Origin: an uncultured Collinsella sp.
GTDB lineage: Bacteria; Actinomycetota; Coriobacteriia; Coriobacteriales; Coriobacteriaceae
NCBI GenBank assembly: GCA_902468695.1
Contig: CABQZS010000126.1
Coordinates: 1-21,338, forward strand
Length of the DNA stretch: 21,338 nt
Direction of reading: 5' to 3'
The position numbers and the translations under genes are program-made. This document shows positions 6,489-13,756 of this stretch, piece after piece; within the stretch, counting starts at the first letter, position 1; each line of letters opens with the position of its first letter. The notes beneath the pieces are model-generated. The model ran no database searches, was not told where the DNA came from, and was given only the letters and a program-made list of their open reading frames with translations.

Positions 6489-7768
6489 ATGGTCTTAAGA
6501 ATGCTTTCCGCATCAAAGAATTGCGCGAAAAGATTCTTTTTACCATAGCTATGCTCGTCGTGTACCGCATTGGTGCGCACGTTCCTGTGCCCGGCATTCC
6601 CTTCCAGGGGATGCTGGGCCTTTTCTCGACCGATAACAATTCGGTCGCCGCAGGTGCTATGGCCCTCCTGAATCTTTTCTCTGGTGGCGCGTTGAGCTAT
6701 GTTTCGGTGTTCTCCCTGGGCATCATGCCTTACATCACCAGCTCGATCATCCTCCAGATGCTCCAGGCCGTTGTGCCTTCCCTGCATGAGCTTGCCCGCG
6801 AGGGCGAGGTCGGTCAGACCAAGATTACGCAGTATTCGCGTTACCTCACCCTGGCTCTGGCAATCCTCAACTCCGTGGGTTACCTCTTCCTCTTTAAGAG
6901 CTTCGGCATCAGCTTTACTGGCGCCGGCGCTCCCGAGATCATCTTCGACCTCATGATCGTCGGCACGCTCACCGCGGGCGCCATGCTGATCATGTGGATT
7001 GGTGAGCTCATCACCCAGCGCGGTATCGGCAATGGCATGTCGCTGATCATCTTCGCGAACATCATGGCCGGCCTGCCGCAGGCGATCTTCTCCAGCACCG
7101 AGGGCAATGCCGGTGGCATCATCACCATGGTGATCATCTGCGCCATCATCTTGCTGGTTATCCCGCTGATTGTTTTCCTTGAGCGCGGCCAGCGCCGCAT
7201 TCCGGTCTCCTACGCTAAGCGCGTCGTGGGCCGTCGCATGATGGGTGGCCAGACCACCTACCTGCCCATCAAGGTCAACACCGCGGGTGTCGTGCCGATC
7301 ATCTTCGCTTCGGCGCTGCTGTACTTCCCGGCCCAGATTGCCGTGTTCTTCCCCGGCATCGGCTGGATCCAGGCAGTTGCCTCTGCGCTTTCGACCGGTT
7401 GGCTCAACTGGGTGCTTAACGTTGTCCTCATCGTGTTCTTCGCGTACTTCTACACCTCCATGGTGTTCAACCCCGATGACACGGCCGACAACCTTAAGAA
7501 GCAGGGCGGCTTTATTCCGGGCGTCCGTCCGGGTAGGGCTACCGCGGCCTACATCAAGAACGCGCTCAACAAGATCACGCTTCCCAGCGCTGTCTTTTTG
7601 GCGCTCATCGCCATCGTGCCTTCGATCATCTTCTCCTTCACGGGTAACCATCTGATCCAGGCGTTTGGCGGCACGTCCATCCTCATCATGGTCGGCGTCG
7701 TGCTCGACACGGTCGATAAGCTCGAAGGCCAGATCAAGATGTATGATTACGATGGATTCTTTAAATAG
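6482..7768 (+). CDS. secY: Preprotein translocase subunit SecY
   Basis: The 428-residue protein is a full-length SecY, the channel of the Sec protein-export pathway in the inner membrane. Hydrophobic segments appear in the usual ten-helix pattern, roughly at 17-36, 58-97, 121-138, 153-177, 185-200, 213-233, 268-290, 308-328, 367-386 and 397-410. The cytosolic loop ERGQRRIPVSYAKR (234-247) and GFIPGVRPGRAT (343-354) are diagnostic, as is the DGFFK-like C-terminus. The start is GTG at 6482, overlapping the rplO stop, with GGAAAGG at 6465-6471 upstream. The ATG a few bases later is out of frame. adk follows after 18 bp. Confidence 0.97.
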   Translation: MLNGLKNAFRIKELREKILFTIAMLVVYRIGAHVPVPGIPFQGMLGLFSTDNNSVAAGAMALLNLFSGGALSYVSVFSLGIMPYITSSIILQMLQAVVPSLHELAREGEVGQTKITQYSRYLTLALAILNSVGYLFLFKSFGISFTGAGAPEIIFDLMIVGTLTAGAMLIMWIGELITQRGIGNGMSLIIFANIMAGLPQAIFSSTEGNAGGIITMVIICAIILLVIPLIVFLERGQRRIPVSYAKRVVGRRMMGGQTTYLPIKVNTAGVVPIIFASALLYFPAQIAVFFPGIGWIQAVASALSTGWLNWVLNVVLIVFFAYFYTSMVFNPDDTADNLKKQGGFIPGVRPGRATAAYIKNALNKITLPSAVFLALIAIVPSIIFSFTGNHLIQAFGGTSILIMVGVVLDTVDKLEGQIKMYDYDGFFK

Positions 7769-7786
7769 GCTAGAGGAGGATTGCTC

Positions 7787-8413
7787 ATGAACCTCGTATT
7801 GCTCGGAGCTCCGGGTGCCGGTAAGGGCACCGTCGCACAGGAGCTCGTCGCCGAGTTTGGCGTCGCTCACATTTCCACGGGCGACCTGCTGCGTGCTGCC
7901 GTCAAGGGTGGCACCGAGCTTGGTATTCAGGCTAAGAAGTACATGGACGCTGGCGAGCTCGTTCCCGACCAGCTCGTGATCGACCTTGTCAAGGAGCGCC
8001 TTGCCGCCGATGACGCCCAGCAGGGCTTCATCCTCGATGGCTTCCCGCGCAACACCGCCCAGGCCGTGACGCTCGATTCCGAGCTCTCCGCTATGGGTCG
8101 CGAGATCGACTGCGCCCTTCTGGTCGATGTGGCCCCCGAGGTCATCATCGATCGTCTGTCTTCGCGTCGTACCTGCCGCGCCTGCGGTTACACCGGCACG
8201 GCTGCCGATGCCACCTGCCCCAAGTGCGGCGGCGAGATGTATCAGCGCGACGACGACAAGCCCGAGACCATCAAGAACCGTCTCGACGTCTACGAGAAGT
8301 CCACGAGCCCGCTCGTCGACTACTATCGTGGCCAGGGTCTGCTCAAGTCGGTCAACGGTGACCAGGCTCGCGAGACCGTGTACGGGGATGTCAAAGAGGC
8401 TCTCGGTCTATGA
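7787..8413 (+). CDS. adk: Adenylate kinase
   Basis: Adenylate kinase interconverts ATP + AMP and two ADP in the cytoplasm. The 208-residue protein has the P-loop GAPGAGKGT (7-15), the AMP-site segments STGDLLRAAV (30-39) and LDGFPRN (83-89), and a LID domain with four cysteines (C130, C133, C144, C147) that should bind zinc, as in many Gram-positive enzymes. I chose ATG 7787 over an in-frame TTG at 7781 because GAGGAGG at 7773-7779 is correctly spaced only for the ATG. Its stop overlaps the map start (ATGA), so the two are coupled. secY-adk-map is the standard order. Confidence 0.97.
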   Translation: MNLVLLGAPGAGKGTVAQELVAEFGVAHISTGDLLRAAVKGGTELGIQAKKYMDAGELVPDQLVIDLVKERLAADDAQQGFILDGFPRNTAQAVTLDSELSAMGREIDCALLVDVAPEVIIDRLSSRRTCRACGYTGTAADATCPKCGGEMYQRDDDKPETIKNRLDVYEKSTSPLVDYYRGQGLLKSVNGDQARETVYGDVKEALGL

Positions 8414-9198
8414 TCAAGATTAAGTCTGCAACGCAAATCGAGCAGATGAAGAAGGCAGGAGCGCTATCTAAGATGGCGCTCCGCCACGTTGGGGCCATGG
8501 TTCGCCCCGGTGTGTCGACCTTCGAACTCGATCAGCTTGCCGAGCAGATTATCCGCATGCATGGCGGCACCCCGGCCTTTAAGGGTTACGGCGGGTTCCC
8601 CGGAACCATTTGCGCATCAATCAACGATGCCGTGGTCCACGGTATTCCCAACCCCGATATGATCCTGCGCGATGGCGATATCATCTCCATCGATACGGGA
8701 GCCGTTCTCGAGGGTTGGGTCGGCGATAACGCTTGGACGTTTTTCGTCGGCACCCCCACGCCCGAGGCCAAGGCCCTGTGCGAGGTTACGCGCGATTGCC
8801 TAAAGGCTGCCATCGAGCAGGCTGTTCCCGGTAACCATATCGGGGACGTCGGGTATGCTGTTCAGTCCCTCGCCGAGTCTCACGGTTACGGCGTGCTTCG
8901 CGATTACGTGGGGCATGGTATCGGTCGTGTGATGCACGAGGACCCCAACGTTCCAAATTATGGAAAGAAGGGGAGAGGCGTTCGCCTTCAGGCTGGTATG
9001 GTCATCGCTATCGAGCCGATGGTTACGATGGGTTCCAATCATGTGAGCACGGGCTCCGATGGTTGGATCGTTACGACCAACGACCACCTGCCCGCCGCGC
9101 ACTACGAGAACACCGTCGCCATTACCAATGACGGCCCGGTGATTCTTACCACGGATGCCCAAGGTGCTTGGTGCTCCTTGCAAGGCGGCGAGATGTAG
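8410..9198 (+). CDS. map: Methionine aminopeptidase, type I
   Basis: This enzyme removes the initiator methionine from new proteins. The 262-residue sequence contains all five metal ligands of the family: D95 (SIDTGA), D106 (GDNAW), H169 (GHGIG), E202 (AIEPM) and E233 (HYENT), plus the substrate-side H77 (VVHGIP). It starts at an ATG overlapping the adk stop by 4 bp. There is no N-terminal zinc-finger extension. A 146-bp gap rich in palindromes separates it from infA, where a new transcript may begin. Confidence 0.97.
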   Translation: MIKIKSATQIEQMKKAGALSKMALRHVGAMVRPGVSTFELDQLAEQIIRMHGGTPAFKGYGGFPGTICASINDAVVHGIPNPDMILRDGDIISIDTGAVLEGWVGDNAWTFFVGTPTPEAKALCEVTRDCLKAAIEQAVPGNHIGDVGYAVQSLAESHGYGVLRDYVGHGIGRVMHEDPNVPNYGKKGRGVRLQAGMVIAIEPMVTMGSNHVSTGSDGWIVTTNDHLPAAHYENTVAITNDGPVILTTDAQGAWCSLQGGEM

Positions 9199-9223
9199 AG
9201 GCCGCGTTCAAATTCGTCGGCAT

Positions 9224-9240
9224 TTACATTTCAAATGTAA
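9224..9240. promoter_or_regulatory. Perfect palindrome downstream of map
   Basis: TTACATTT-C-AAATGTAA is an exact 8-bp inverted repeat with a single central base. It lies 26 bp after map and about 105 bp before infA. Symmetry and AT content suit a dimeric repressor site. As RNA it could not form a useful hairpin because the loop would be too small. No regulator can be named. Confidence 0.45.
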
Positions 9241-9264
9241 CAAGTTCCACTTAGATGTGGAGCC

Positions 9265-9305
9265 ATTACGAAGATATTACGATACGTGCATGCGTATTGT
9301 AGAAT
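9265..9305 (+). promoter_or_regulatory. Candidate infA promoter with direct repeats and an imperfect palindrome
   Basis: TTACGA (9277-9282) and TAGAAT (9300-9305) are spaced 17 bp apart and could be -35 and -10 boxes. The -35 part occurs in the second of two ATTACGA direct repeats (9265-9271 and 9276-9282), one helical turn apart. An imperfect palindrome covers 9278-9301, with inner arms ATACG and CGTAT. This suggests a regulated internal promoter for infA and the following genes. Confidence 0.35.
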
Positions 9306-9344
9306 ACTCAATCGCTGTCGTTTTCTAGAGAAAGATGATTGCTT

Positions 9345-9563
9345 GTGAAGAAGGAAGACGCAATTGAGCTCGAGGGTACGGTAAAGGAACCGCTGCCCAA
9401 CGCCATGTTTAAGGTCGAGCTCGAGAACGGTCATTCGGTTCTGTGCAACATTTCTGGCAAGATTCGAATGAATTACATCCGCATTCTCCCCGGTGACAGG
9501 GTTGTCGTGGAGCTTTCCCCGTACGACCTGACCCGCGGTCGCATCACCTATCGCTATAAATAG
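9345..9563 (+). CDS. infA: Translation initiation factor IF-1
   Basis: IF-1 is a single S1-like OB-fold protein that binds the A site of the 30S subunit during initiation. The reading frame gives KKEDAIELEGTVKEPLPN and MFKVELENGHSVLCNISGK, then IRILPGDRVVVELSPYDLTRGRITYRYK, all classic. I chose GTG 9345, giving 72 residues, the usual IF-1 length. An in-frame TTG at 9339 lies too close to the purine-rich GAGAAAG (9328-9334). The gene is separated from map by 146 bp and from rpmJ by 147 bp, unusually loose for this operon. Confidence 0.96.
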   Translation: MKKEDAIELEGTVKEPLPNAMFKVELENGHSVLCNISGKIRMNYIRILPGDRVVVELSPYDLTRGRITYRYK

Positions 9564-9565
9564 CG

Positions 9566-9660
9566 ACACGCATACACGCTCTTTTCCGACTGCAGGCTTA
9601 GCTCAACCTACGGTCGGTTTGCGTGTGAAGACCAGCCATAGTTTTAAACGCCTGCGGCTG
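9566..9660 (+). other. Structured gap between infA and rpmJ
   Basis: The 147-bp gap holds nested complementary arms: ACACGCA (9566-9572) with TGCGTGT (9620-9626), and inside them CCGAC (9586-9590) with GTCGG (9613-9617). A further CAGCC (9633-9637) and GGCTG (9656-9660) pair follows. No T-run is present. It may be a leader for the rpmJ-rpsM-rpsK-rpsD-rpoA-rplQ genes, perhaps a feedback site such as the S4 site of alpha operons, but this is only inference. Confidence 0.4.
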
Positions 9661-9710
9661 GGCGAGTAGATAGTAGGGAAGTAGTTTGAGCGCTACCGAA
9701 AGGAAGAACG

Positions 9711-9824
9711 ATGAAGGTACGTCCTTCGGTCAAGAAGATGTGCGATAAGTGCAAAATCATTAGGCGCCACGGCAAGGTCCTCGTCATTTGCGAGAACCCC
9801 CGTCATAAGCAGCGTCAGGGTTAA
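9711..9824 (+). CDS. rpmJ: 50S ribosomal protein L36, zinc-binding form
   Basis: This 37-residue protein reads MKVRPSVKKMCDKCKIIRR and continues HGKVLVICENPRHKQRQG, a perfect L36 pattern. C11, C14, C27 and H32 form the zinc site of the C+ type. It is the smallest large-subunit protein and binds 23S rRNA near the GTPase centre. AAAGGAAG a few bases upstream is the ribosome binding site. rpsM follows after 14 bp. Confidence 0.97.
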   Translation: MKVRPSVKKMCDKCKIIRRHGKVLVICENPRHKQRQG

Positions 9825-9838
9825 GAGAGGAGACTACG

Positions 9839-10213
9839 TTGGCCCGTATTAATGGTGTCGACCTCCCGCGTGAGAAGCGCGTTGAGATCGGTCTGACCTA
9901 CATTTACGGCATCGGCCGCACCACTGCGACGAAGATTTGCGTCGAGTGCAACGTTAACGTGGATACGCGCGTTAAGGACCTCACCGAGGATGAGGTTAAC
10001 GCCATCCGCGATTATATCGATAAGAATCAGATCATGGTTGAGGGCGACCTCCGCCGTGAGCGCAACCAGAACGTCAAGCGCCTCATGGACATCGGCTGCA
10101 ACCGCGGCCTTCGTCACCGCAAGGGCCTCCCGGTCCGCGGCCAGCGCACTCACACTAACGCTCGTACCCGCAAGGGCCCGAAGCGTCAGATCGGTGCTAA
10201 GAAGAAGAAATAA
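9839..10213 (+). CDS. rpsM: 30S ribosomal protein S13
   Basis: The 124-residue protein opens ARINGVDLPREKRVEIGLTY and carries YGIGRTTA and the C-terminal RGLRHRKGLPVRGQRTHTNA and RTRKGPKR segments of S13. S13 sits in the small-subunit head and contacts tRNA and the large subunit. The start is a TTG at 9839, supported by AGAGGAGA at 9825-9832 and the exact match of the second residue onward to the family N-terminus. A lysine-rich tail ends the protein. Confidence 0.97.
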   Translation: MARINGVDLPREKRVEIGLTYIYGIGRTTATKICVECNVNVDTRVKDLTEDEVNAIRDYIDKNQIMVEGDLRRERNQNVKRLMDIGCNRGLRHRKGLPVRGQRTHTNARTRKGPKRQIGAKKKK

Positions 10214-10227
10214 GGAGCGCTAGATAG

Positions 10228-10632
10228 ATGGCTACTGCTAAGAAGAACGTTCGCGCTGCCCGTCTGAAGCGCGCGGACCGTAAGAACATTTCCGTGGGCC
10301 AGGCTCACATTCGTTCTACGTTCAACAACACGATCGTTTCGATCACCGATCCCCAGGGCAACGTCATTTCCTGGAAGTCGGCTGGCCAGGTGGGCTTCAA
10401 GGGCTCCCGTAAGTCCACGCCGTTCGCTGCCCAGATGGCTGCCGAGGCTGCTGCCAAGCAGGCCATGGAGCACGGCATGAAGAAGGTTTCCGTCTTCGTC
10501 AAGGGCCCCGGCTCCGGTCGTGAGACCGCCATCCGCTCCCTCCAGGCTGCTGGCCTCGAGGTCTCGAGCATCCAGGACAAGACCCCCATTCCGCACAACG
10601 GCTGCCGCCCCAAGAAGCGTCGCCGCGTGTAA
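10228..10632 (+). CDS. rpsK: 30S ribosomal protein S11
   Basis: The 134-residue protein contains the S11 landmarks AHIRSTFNNTIVSITDPQGN, GRKS-like GSRKSTPFAAQMAAEAAAK, FVKGPGSGRE and the C-terminal DKTPIPHNGCRPKKRRRV. S11 forms part of the platform near the mRNA exit. AAGGAGCG precedes the ATG. It lies 14 bp after rpsM and 19 bp before rpsD in the standard alpha-operon order. Confidence 0.98.
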   Translation: MATAKKNVRAARLKRADRKNISVGQAHIRSTFNNTIVSITDPQGNVISWKSAGQVGFKGSRKSTPFAAQMAAEAAAKQAMEHGMKKVSVFVKGPGSGRETAIRSLQAAGLEVSSIQDKTPIPHNGCRPKKRRRV

Positions 10633-10651
10633 CTGAAAGGATCGTATCAAT

Positions 10652-11248
10652 ATGGCAATCGACAGGACTCCTGTTCTTAAGCGCTGCCGTCAGCTCGGGA
10701 TCGATCCCGCTGAGCTCGGTTACAGCAGCAAGAAGGAATCTATCCGTCAGCCCAAGCGCCGTCGCAAGGAATCTGAGTACGGCATGCAGCTGCGTGAGAA
10801 GCAGAAGGTCAAGTTCATCTATGGCGTTCTGGAGAAGCAGTTCCACGGCTACTTCAACAAGGCCCGTAAGATGAACGGCGTCACCGGTGAGAACCTCATG
10901 ATCATCCTTGAGTCTCGCCTCGACAACGTCGTATTCCGTCTTGGCTTTGCCCGCACCCGCAAAGAGGCTCGTCAGTCCGTCCGTCACGGTCACTTCACCG
11001 TGAACGGCAAGCGCGTGGACATCCCGTCCTACCGCGTCAAGGCCGGCGACGTCGTCGCTGTCGGCGAGAAGTTCCGTGACCTCCTCCCCATCAAGGAGGC
11101 CCTGATTTCCTCCGAGCGCTTTGAGGTCCCTGGCTGGCTCGAGGTCGATATCGAGAAGCTGTCTGGTAACGTGCTCGCTCTGCCGACGCGTGAGCAGATC
11201 AGCGGTGATATCAACGAGCAGCTCATCGTCGAGCTCTACTCTAAGTAG
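10652..11248 (+). CDS. rpsD: 30S ribosomal protein S4
   Basis: The 198-residue protein has the S4 N-terminal domain with only one cysteine (CRQLGIDPAELGY), so it is the zinc-free type. Next comes the S4 RNA-binding domain with LESRLDNVVFRLGFARTRKEARQ and VRHGHFTVNGKRVDIPSYRV. S4 starts small-subunit assembly and in many bacteria represses the alpha operon. GAAAGGA precedes the ATG. It directly precedes rpoA, as usual. Confidence 0.98.
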   Translation: MAIDRTPVLKRCRQLGIDPAELGYSSKKESIRQPKRRRKESEYGMQLREKQKVKFIYGVLEKQFHGYFNKARKMNGVTGENLMIILESRLDNVVFRLGFARTRKEARQSVRHGHFTVNGKRVDIPSYRVKAGDVVAVGEKFRDLLPIKEALISSERFEVPGWLEVDIEKLSGNVLALPTREQISGDINEQLIVELYSK

Positions 11249-11280
11249 TCCATCCGGGCTGCTGAGGCTGGAGGTAATAC

Positions 11281-12222
11281 ATGTCAGAATTCATTAGGCC
11301 TCAGGTTCAGGTCGAAGAGATCAACGAGACCTCTGCTCGTGTCTCCGTCGAGCCGCTCGAGCGTGGCTACGGCGATACGCTGGGTAACTCGCTTCGTCGT
11401 GTTCTTCTGTCCTCGCTCGAGGGTGCCGCCGTCGAGGCCATTCAGATCGATGGTGCGCAGCACGAGTTCATGACCATCCCTAACATGGTCGAGGATGTCA
11501 CCGACATCGTCCTGAATGTCAAGGGTCTTGTCTTCAGGGCTCTCGGCACGACCGACGAGGCGACCGCCACCATCTCGGTTGACGGCCCCTGCGAGGTCAC
11601 CGGTGCGGACTTCTTTATTCCGTCCGAGTTTGAGCTGGTCAACCCCGAGCAGCACATTGCTACGCTCACCGAGGGTGGCCATCTCACCATGAGCATGCGC
11701 ATCGGCTATGGCCGCGGCTATGTTTCTGGCGAGGCCAACAAGCGCGACAACGATCCCATCGGTGTGATCCACGTCGACTCGCTGTACTCGCCGGTTTCCC
11801 GTTGCGCCAAGCTCGTTGAGGCTTGCCGTGTCGGTCAGCACACCGACTACGACCGCCTTGTCCTCGAGATCGAGACCAACGGTTCCATCGCCCCGCGCGA
11901 CGCCGTGGTCCAGGCTGCCAATATCATCAACCAGCATATGGCCGCCTTTATGAACCTTGCCGAGACCCCCGAGGTCGAGGAGGAGGCTTCGATCTTCGCT
12001 CCCGAGGTCACCAACGACAACGCTGAGCTGGACAAGCAGATCGAGGATCTGGACCTTTCCGTCCGTTCCTACAACTGCCTTAAGCGCGCCAGCATTCACT
12101 CGGTCCGTCAGCTCGTTGAGTTCTCGGAGAACGATCTGCTCAACATCCGTAACTTCGGTGTTAAGTCGATCGAGGAAGTGAAGGACAAGCTTGAGTCCAT
12201 GGGCCTGAGCCTGAAGGCTTAA
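11281..12222 (+). CDS. rpoA: DNA-directed RNA polymerase subunit alpha
   Basis: The alpha subunit nucleates RNA polymerase assembly and contacts regulators. The 313-residue protein has the N-terminal dimerisation domain with LERGYGDTLGNSLRRVLLSS (26-45) and the C-terminal helix-hairpin-helix domain (about 253-313), SVRSYNCLKRASIHSVRQL and NFGVKSIEEVKDKL. An acidic linker (EVEEEASIFAPEVTNDN) joins them. TGGAGGTAATAC precedes the ATG. rplQ follows after 30 bp. Confidence 0.98.
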   Translation: MSEFIRPQVQVEEINETSARVSVEPLERGYGDTLGNSLRRVLLSSLEGAAVEAIQIDGAQHEFMTIPNMVEDVTDIVLNVKGLVFRALGTTDEATATISVDGPCEVTGADFFIPSEFELVNPEQHIATLTEGGHLTMSMRIGYGRGYVSGEANKRDNDPIGVIHVDSLYSPVSRCAKLVEACRVGQHTDYDRLVLEIETNGSIAPRDAVVQAANIINQHMAAFMNLAETPEVEEEASIFAPEVTNDNAELDKQIEDLDLSVRSYNCLKRASIHSVRQLVEFSENDLLNIRNFGVKSIEEVKDKLESMGLSLKA

Positions 12223-12252
12223 TGCTTCGCATATTTGAGGAGAAACTAGACC

Positions 12253-12720
12253 ATGCGTCACAACGTTAAGAAGGGCCTGAAGCTCGGCACCGATGCGAGC
12301 CACACCAAGGCCATGAAGAAGAGCCTTGCTAAGGCCCTCTTCGAGAACGACCGCATCAAGACCACCGAGACCCGCGCTAAGGCGCTGCGTTCGGTCGTCG
12401 ACCCGATCATCACCTGGGCCAAGAAGGGCGACCTGCACTCTCGTCGTCTGGCTATCGCCAAGCTCGGCGATAAGCAGCTCGTTGCCGAGATCTTCGAAAA
12501 GGCTGCTCAGGGCATGTGGCAGGACCGCAACGGCGGTTACACCCGCATCATGAAGCTTGGTAACCGTAAGGGCGATAACGCTCCTATCGTTATCATGGAG
12601 CTCGTCACCGAGCCTTGCACGCCTAAGGCCAAGAAGGCTGCTCCGGCCCCCAAGAAGGCCGCTGCTCCCAAGAAGGTCGAGGCTGTCGAGGAGGCTCCTG
12701 CTGAGGAGACCGCTGAGTAG
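12253..12720 (+). CDS. rplQ: 50S ribosomal protein L17
   Basis: The 155-residue protein starts MRHNVKKGLKLGTDASHTKA, then KALFENDRIKTTETRAKALR, both typical of L17, and has GGYTRIMKLGNRKGDNAPIVIMELV before the tail. Residues from about 117 form an extra lysine, alanine and proline-rich tail that turns acidic at the end. Such tails are seen in actinobacterial L17 but not in the 127-residue E. coli protein. A strong terminator 27 bp downstream marks the end of the ribosomal operon. Confidence 0.97.
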   Translation: MRHNVKKGLKLGTDASHTKAMKKSLAKALFENDRIKTTETRAKALRSVVDPIITWAKKGDLHSRRLAIAKLGDKQLVAEIFEKAAQGMWQDRNGGYTRIMKLGNRKGDNAPIVIMELVTEPCTPKAKKAAPAPKKAAAPKKVEAVEEAPAEETAE

Positions 12721-12746
12721 ACATTCCGTCTGCATAGGCTATATTC

Positions 12747-12777
12747 GAGGGGTACGTTCGCGTACCCCTCTTTTTTT
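12747..12777 (+). terminator. Intrinsic terminator of the ribosomal/rpoA operon
   Basis: A perfect 10-bp stem, GAGGGGTACG (12747-12756) and CGTACCCCTC (12761-12770), encloses a TTCG tetraloop and is followed by seven T. It stands right after rplQ. Confidence 0.95.
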
Positions 12778-12812
12778 GTCGCAATACCGTTGCTTGTTTG
12801 TAGGGAGCGCCC

Positions 12813-13637
12813 ATGACTGCGCCGTCAGATTTCAATTCGACCCCCGAGCTCGACGCCACCCTTGTATTTCGTGTGGCCTACGATGGCTCCTCCTATAGCG
12901 GATTTGCCGAGCAGCCGGGCCAGACGACGGTTGCGGGTGAGCTACGCCGTGCAATCGAGACGTTGCTGCGCCGCCCAATCGATCTGACGTGCGCGGGGCG
13001 TACCGATGCCGGCGTTCATGCGGTGGCCCAATACATCAGCGTGCCCGTAACGGACGCTGAGCTTGCGTATACGCGCCGTAGGTGGCTGAGGGCTATGGAT
13101 GCCCTCCTGGGCAAAGATATCGCCATAAACGAGGTCTACAAGGCCCGTAAAGGCTTTTCTGCACGTTTTGACGCACGTTCTCGCACTTACACCTATCGCA
13201 TTGCCGACCGTGATGCGCGGCCCGTGCTGTCTCGCGGTGCTGTGTGGTGGCATCGCTATCCCCTCGACGTCGATGCGATGGCGGCCGCCTGCCCTGCGCT
13301 TTTGGGCGAGCAGGACTTTAAGAGCTTTTGCAAGGTCGCCTCTGCCGTGGGAAAGCCTACGCACCGTTGTGTAATGCGCGCCGAGTTTGGTCATGAGGTC
13401 GCCTTTGGCGAGGACATCCTCACGTTTACCATCGAGGGCAATGCGTTTTTACATTCGATGGTGCGAACCATTGTGGGCACCCTTGTCGAGATCGGCATGC
13501 ATCGCCGCGATCCCGAGTGGATGCGCGAGGTAATTGATGCCTGCGATCGCTCCGCTGCTGGTCCTACGGCGCCCGCATGCGGTCTTACTTTTATGGGTGT
13601 GGACTACGACCCCACCGAGCTTGTGGTGCTCGATTAG
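12813..13637 (+). CDS. truA: tRNA pseudouridine(38-40) synthase TruA
   Basis: TruA converts uridines 38-40 in tRNA anticodon arms to pseudouridine. The 274-residue protein contains VAYDGSSYSGFAEQPGQTTV at the start, the catalytic CAGRTDAGVHA with D66, RTYTYRI, the FKSFCK block and MVRTIVGTLVEIG near the end. AGGGAG at 12802-12807 supports the ATG. It lies 35 bp beyond the rplQ terminator, and truA commonly follows rplQ, so it may depend on read-through or an unseen promoter. Confidence 0.96.
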   Translation: MTAPSDFNSTPELDATLVFRVAYDGSSYSGFAEQPGQTTVAGELRRAIETLLRRPIDLTCAGRTDAGVHAVAQYISVPVTDAELAYTRRRWLRAMDALLGKDIAINEVYKARKGFSARFDARSRTYTYRIADRDARPVLSRGAVWWHRYPLDVDAMAAACPALLGEQDFKSFCKVASAVGKPTHRCVMRAEFGHEVAFGEDILTFTIEGNAFLHSMVRTIVGTLVEIGMHRRDPEWMREVIDACDRSAAGPTAPACGLTFMGVDYDPTELVVLD

Positions 13638-13756
13638 GGAAGTGGCTGTCTGACGGTGATCTTTGTGTGCGGCGCCAGTGGGCGGGGCGTGTGCAACATC
13701 TGTTCTTGACGTGCATCGCGGCGGGCGACCGCCCGCATTAATTGACGGGGTGTACC
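13638..13756 (+). other. Gap between truA and the glycosyltransferase-like gene
   Basis: No gene is visible. A GCGGGC-GACC-GCCCGC hairpin lies at about 13722-13737 but has no T-run, so it is a poor terminator. No good promoter was recognised; a TTGACG in the middle has no matching -10 box at a proper distance. Confidence 0.35.

Noticed and set aside
11284..12735. A 483-residue open frame on the minus strand across rpoA and rplQ, and similar long antisense frames at 3575-4888 and 6485-7870.
   Set aside because: They are shadows caused by the strong third-position GC bias of ribosomal genes, have no family motifs, and run against clearly identified genes.
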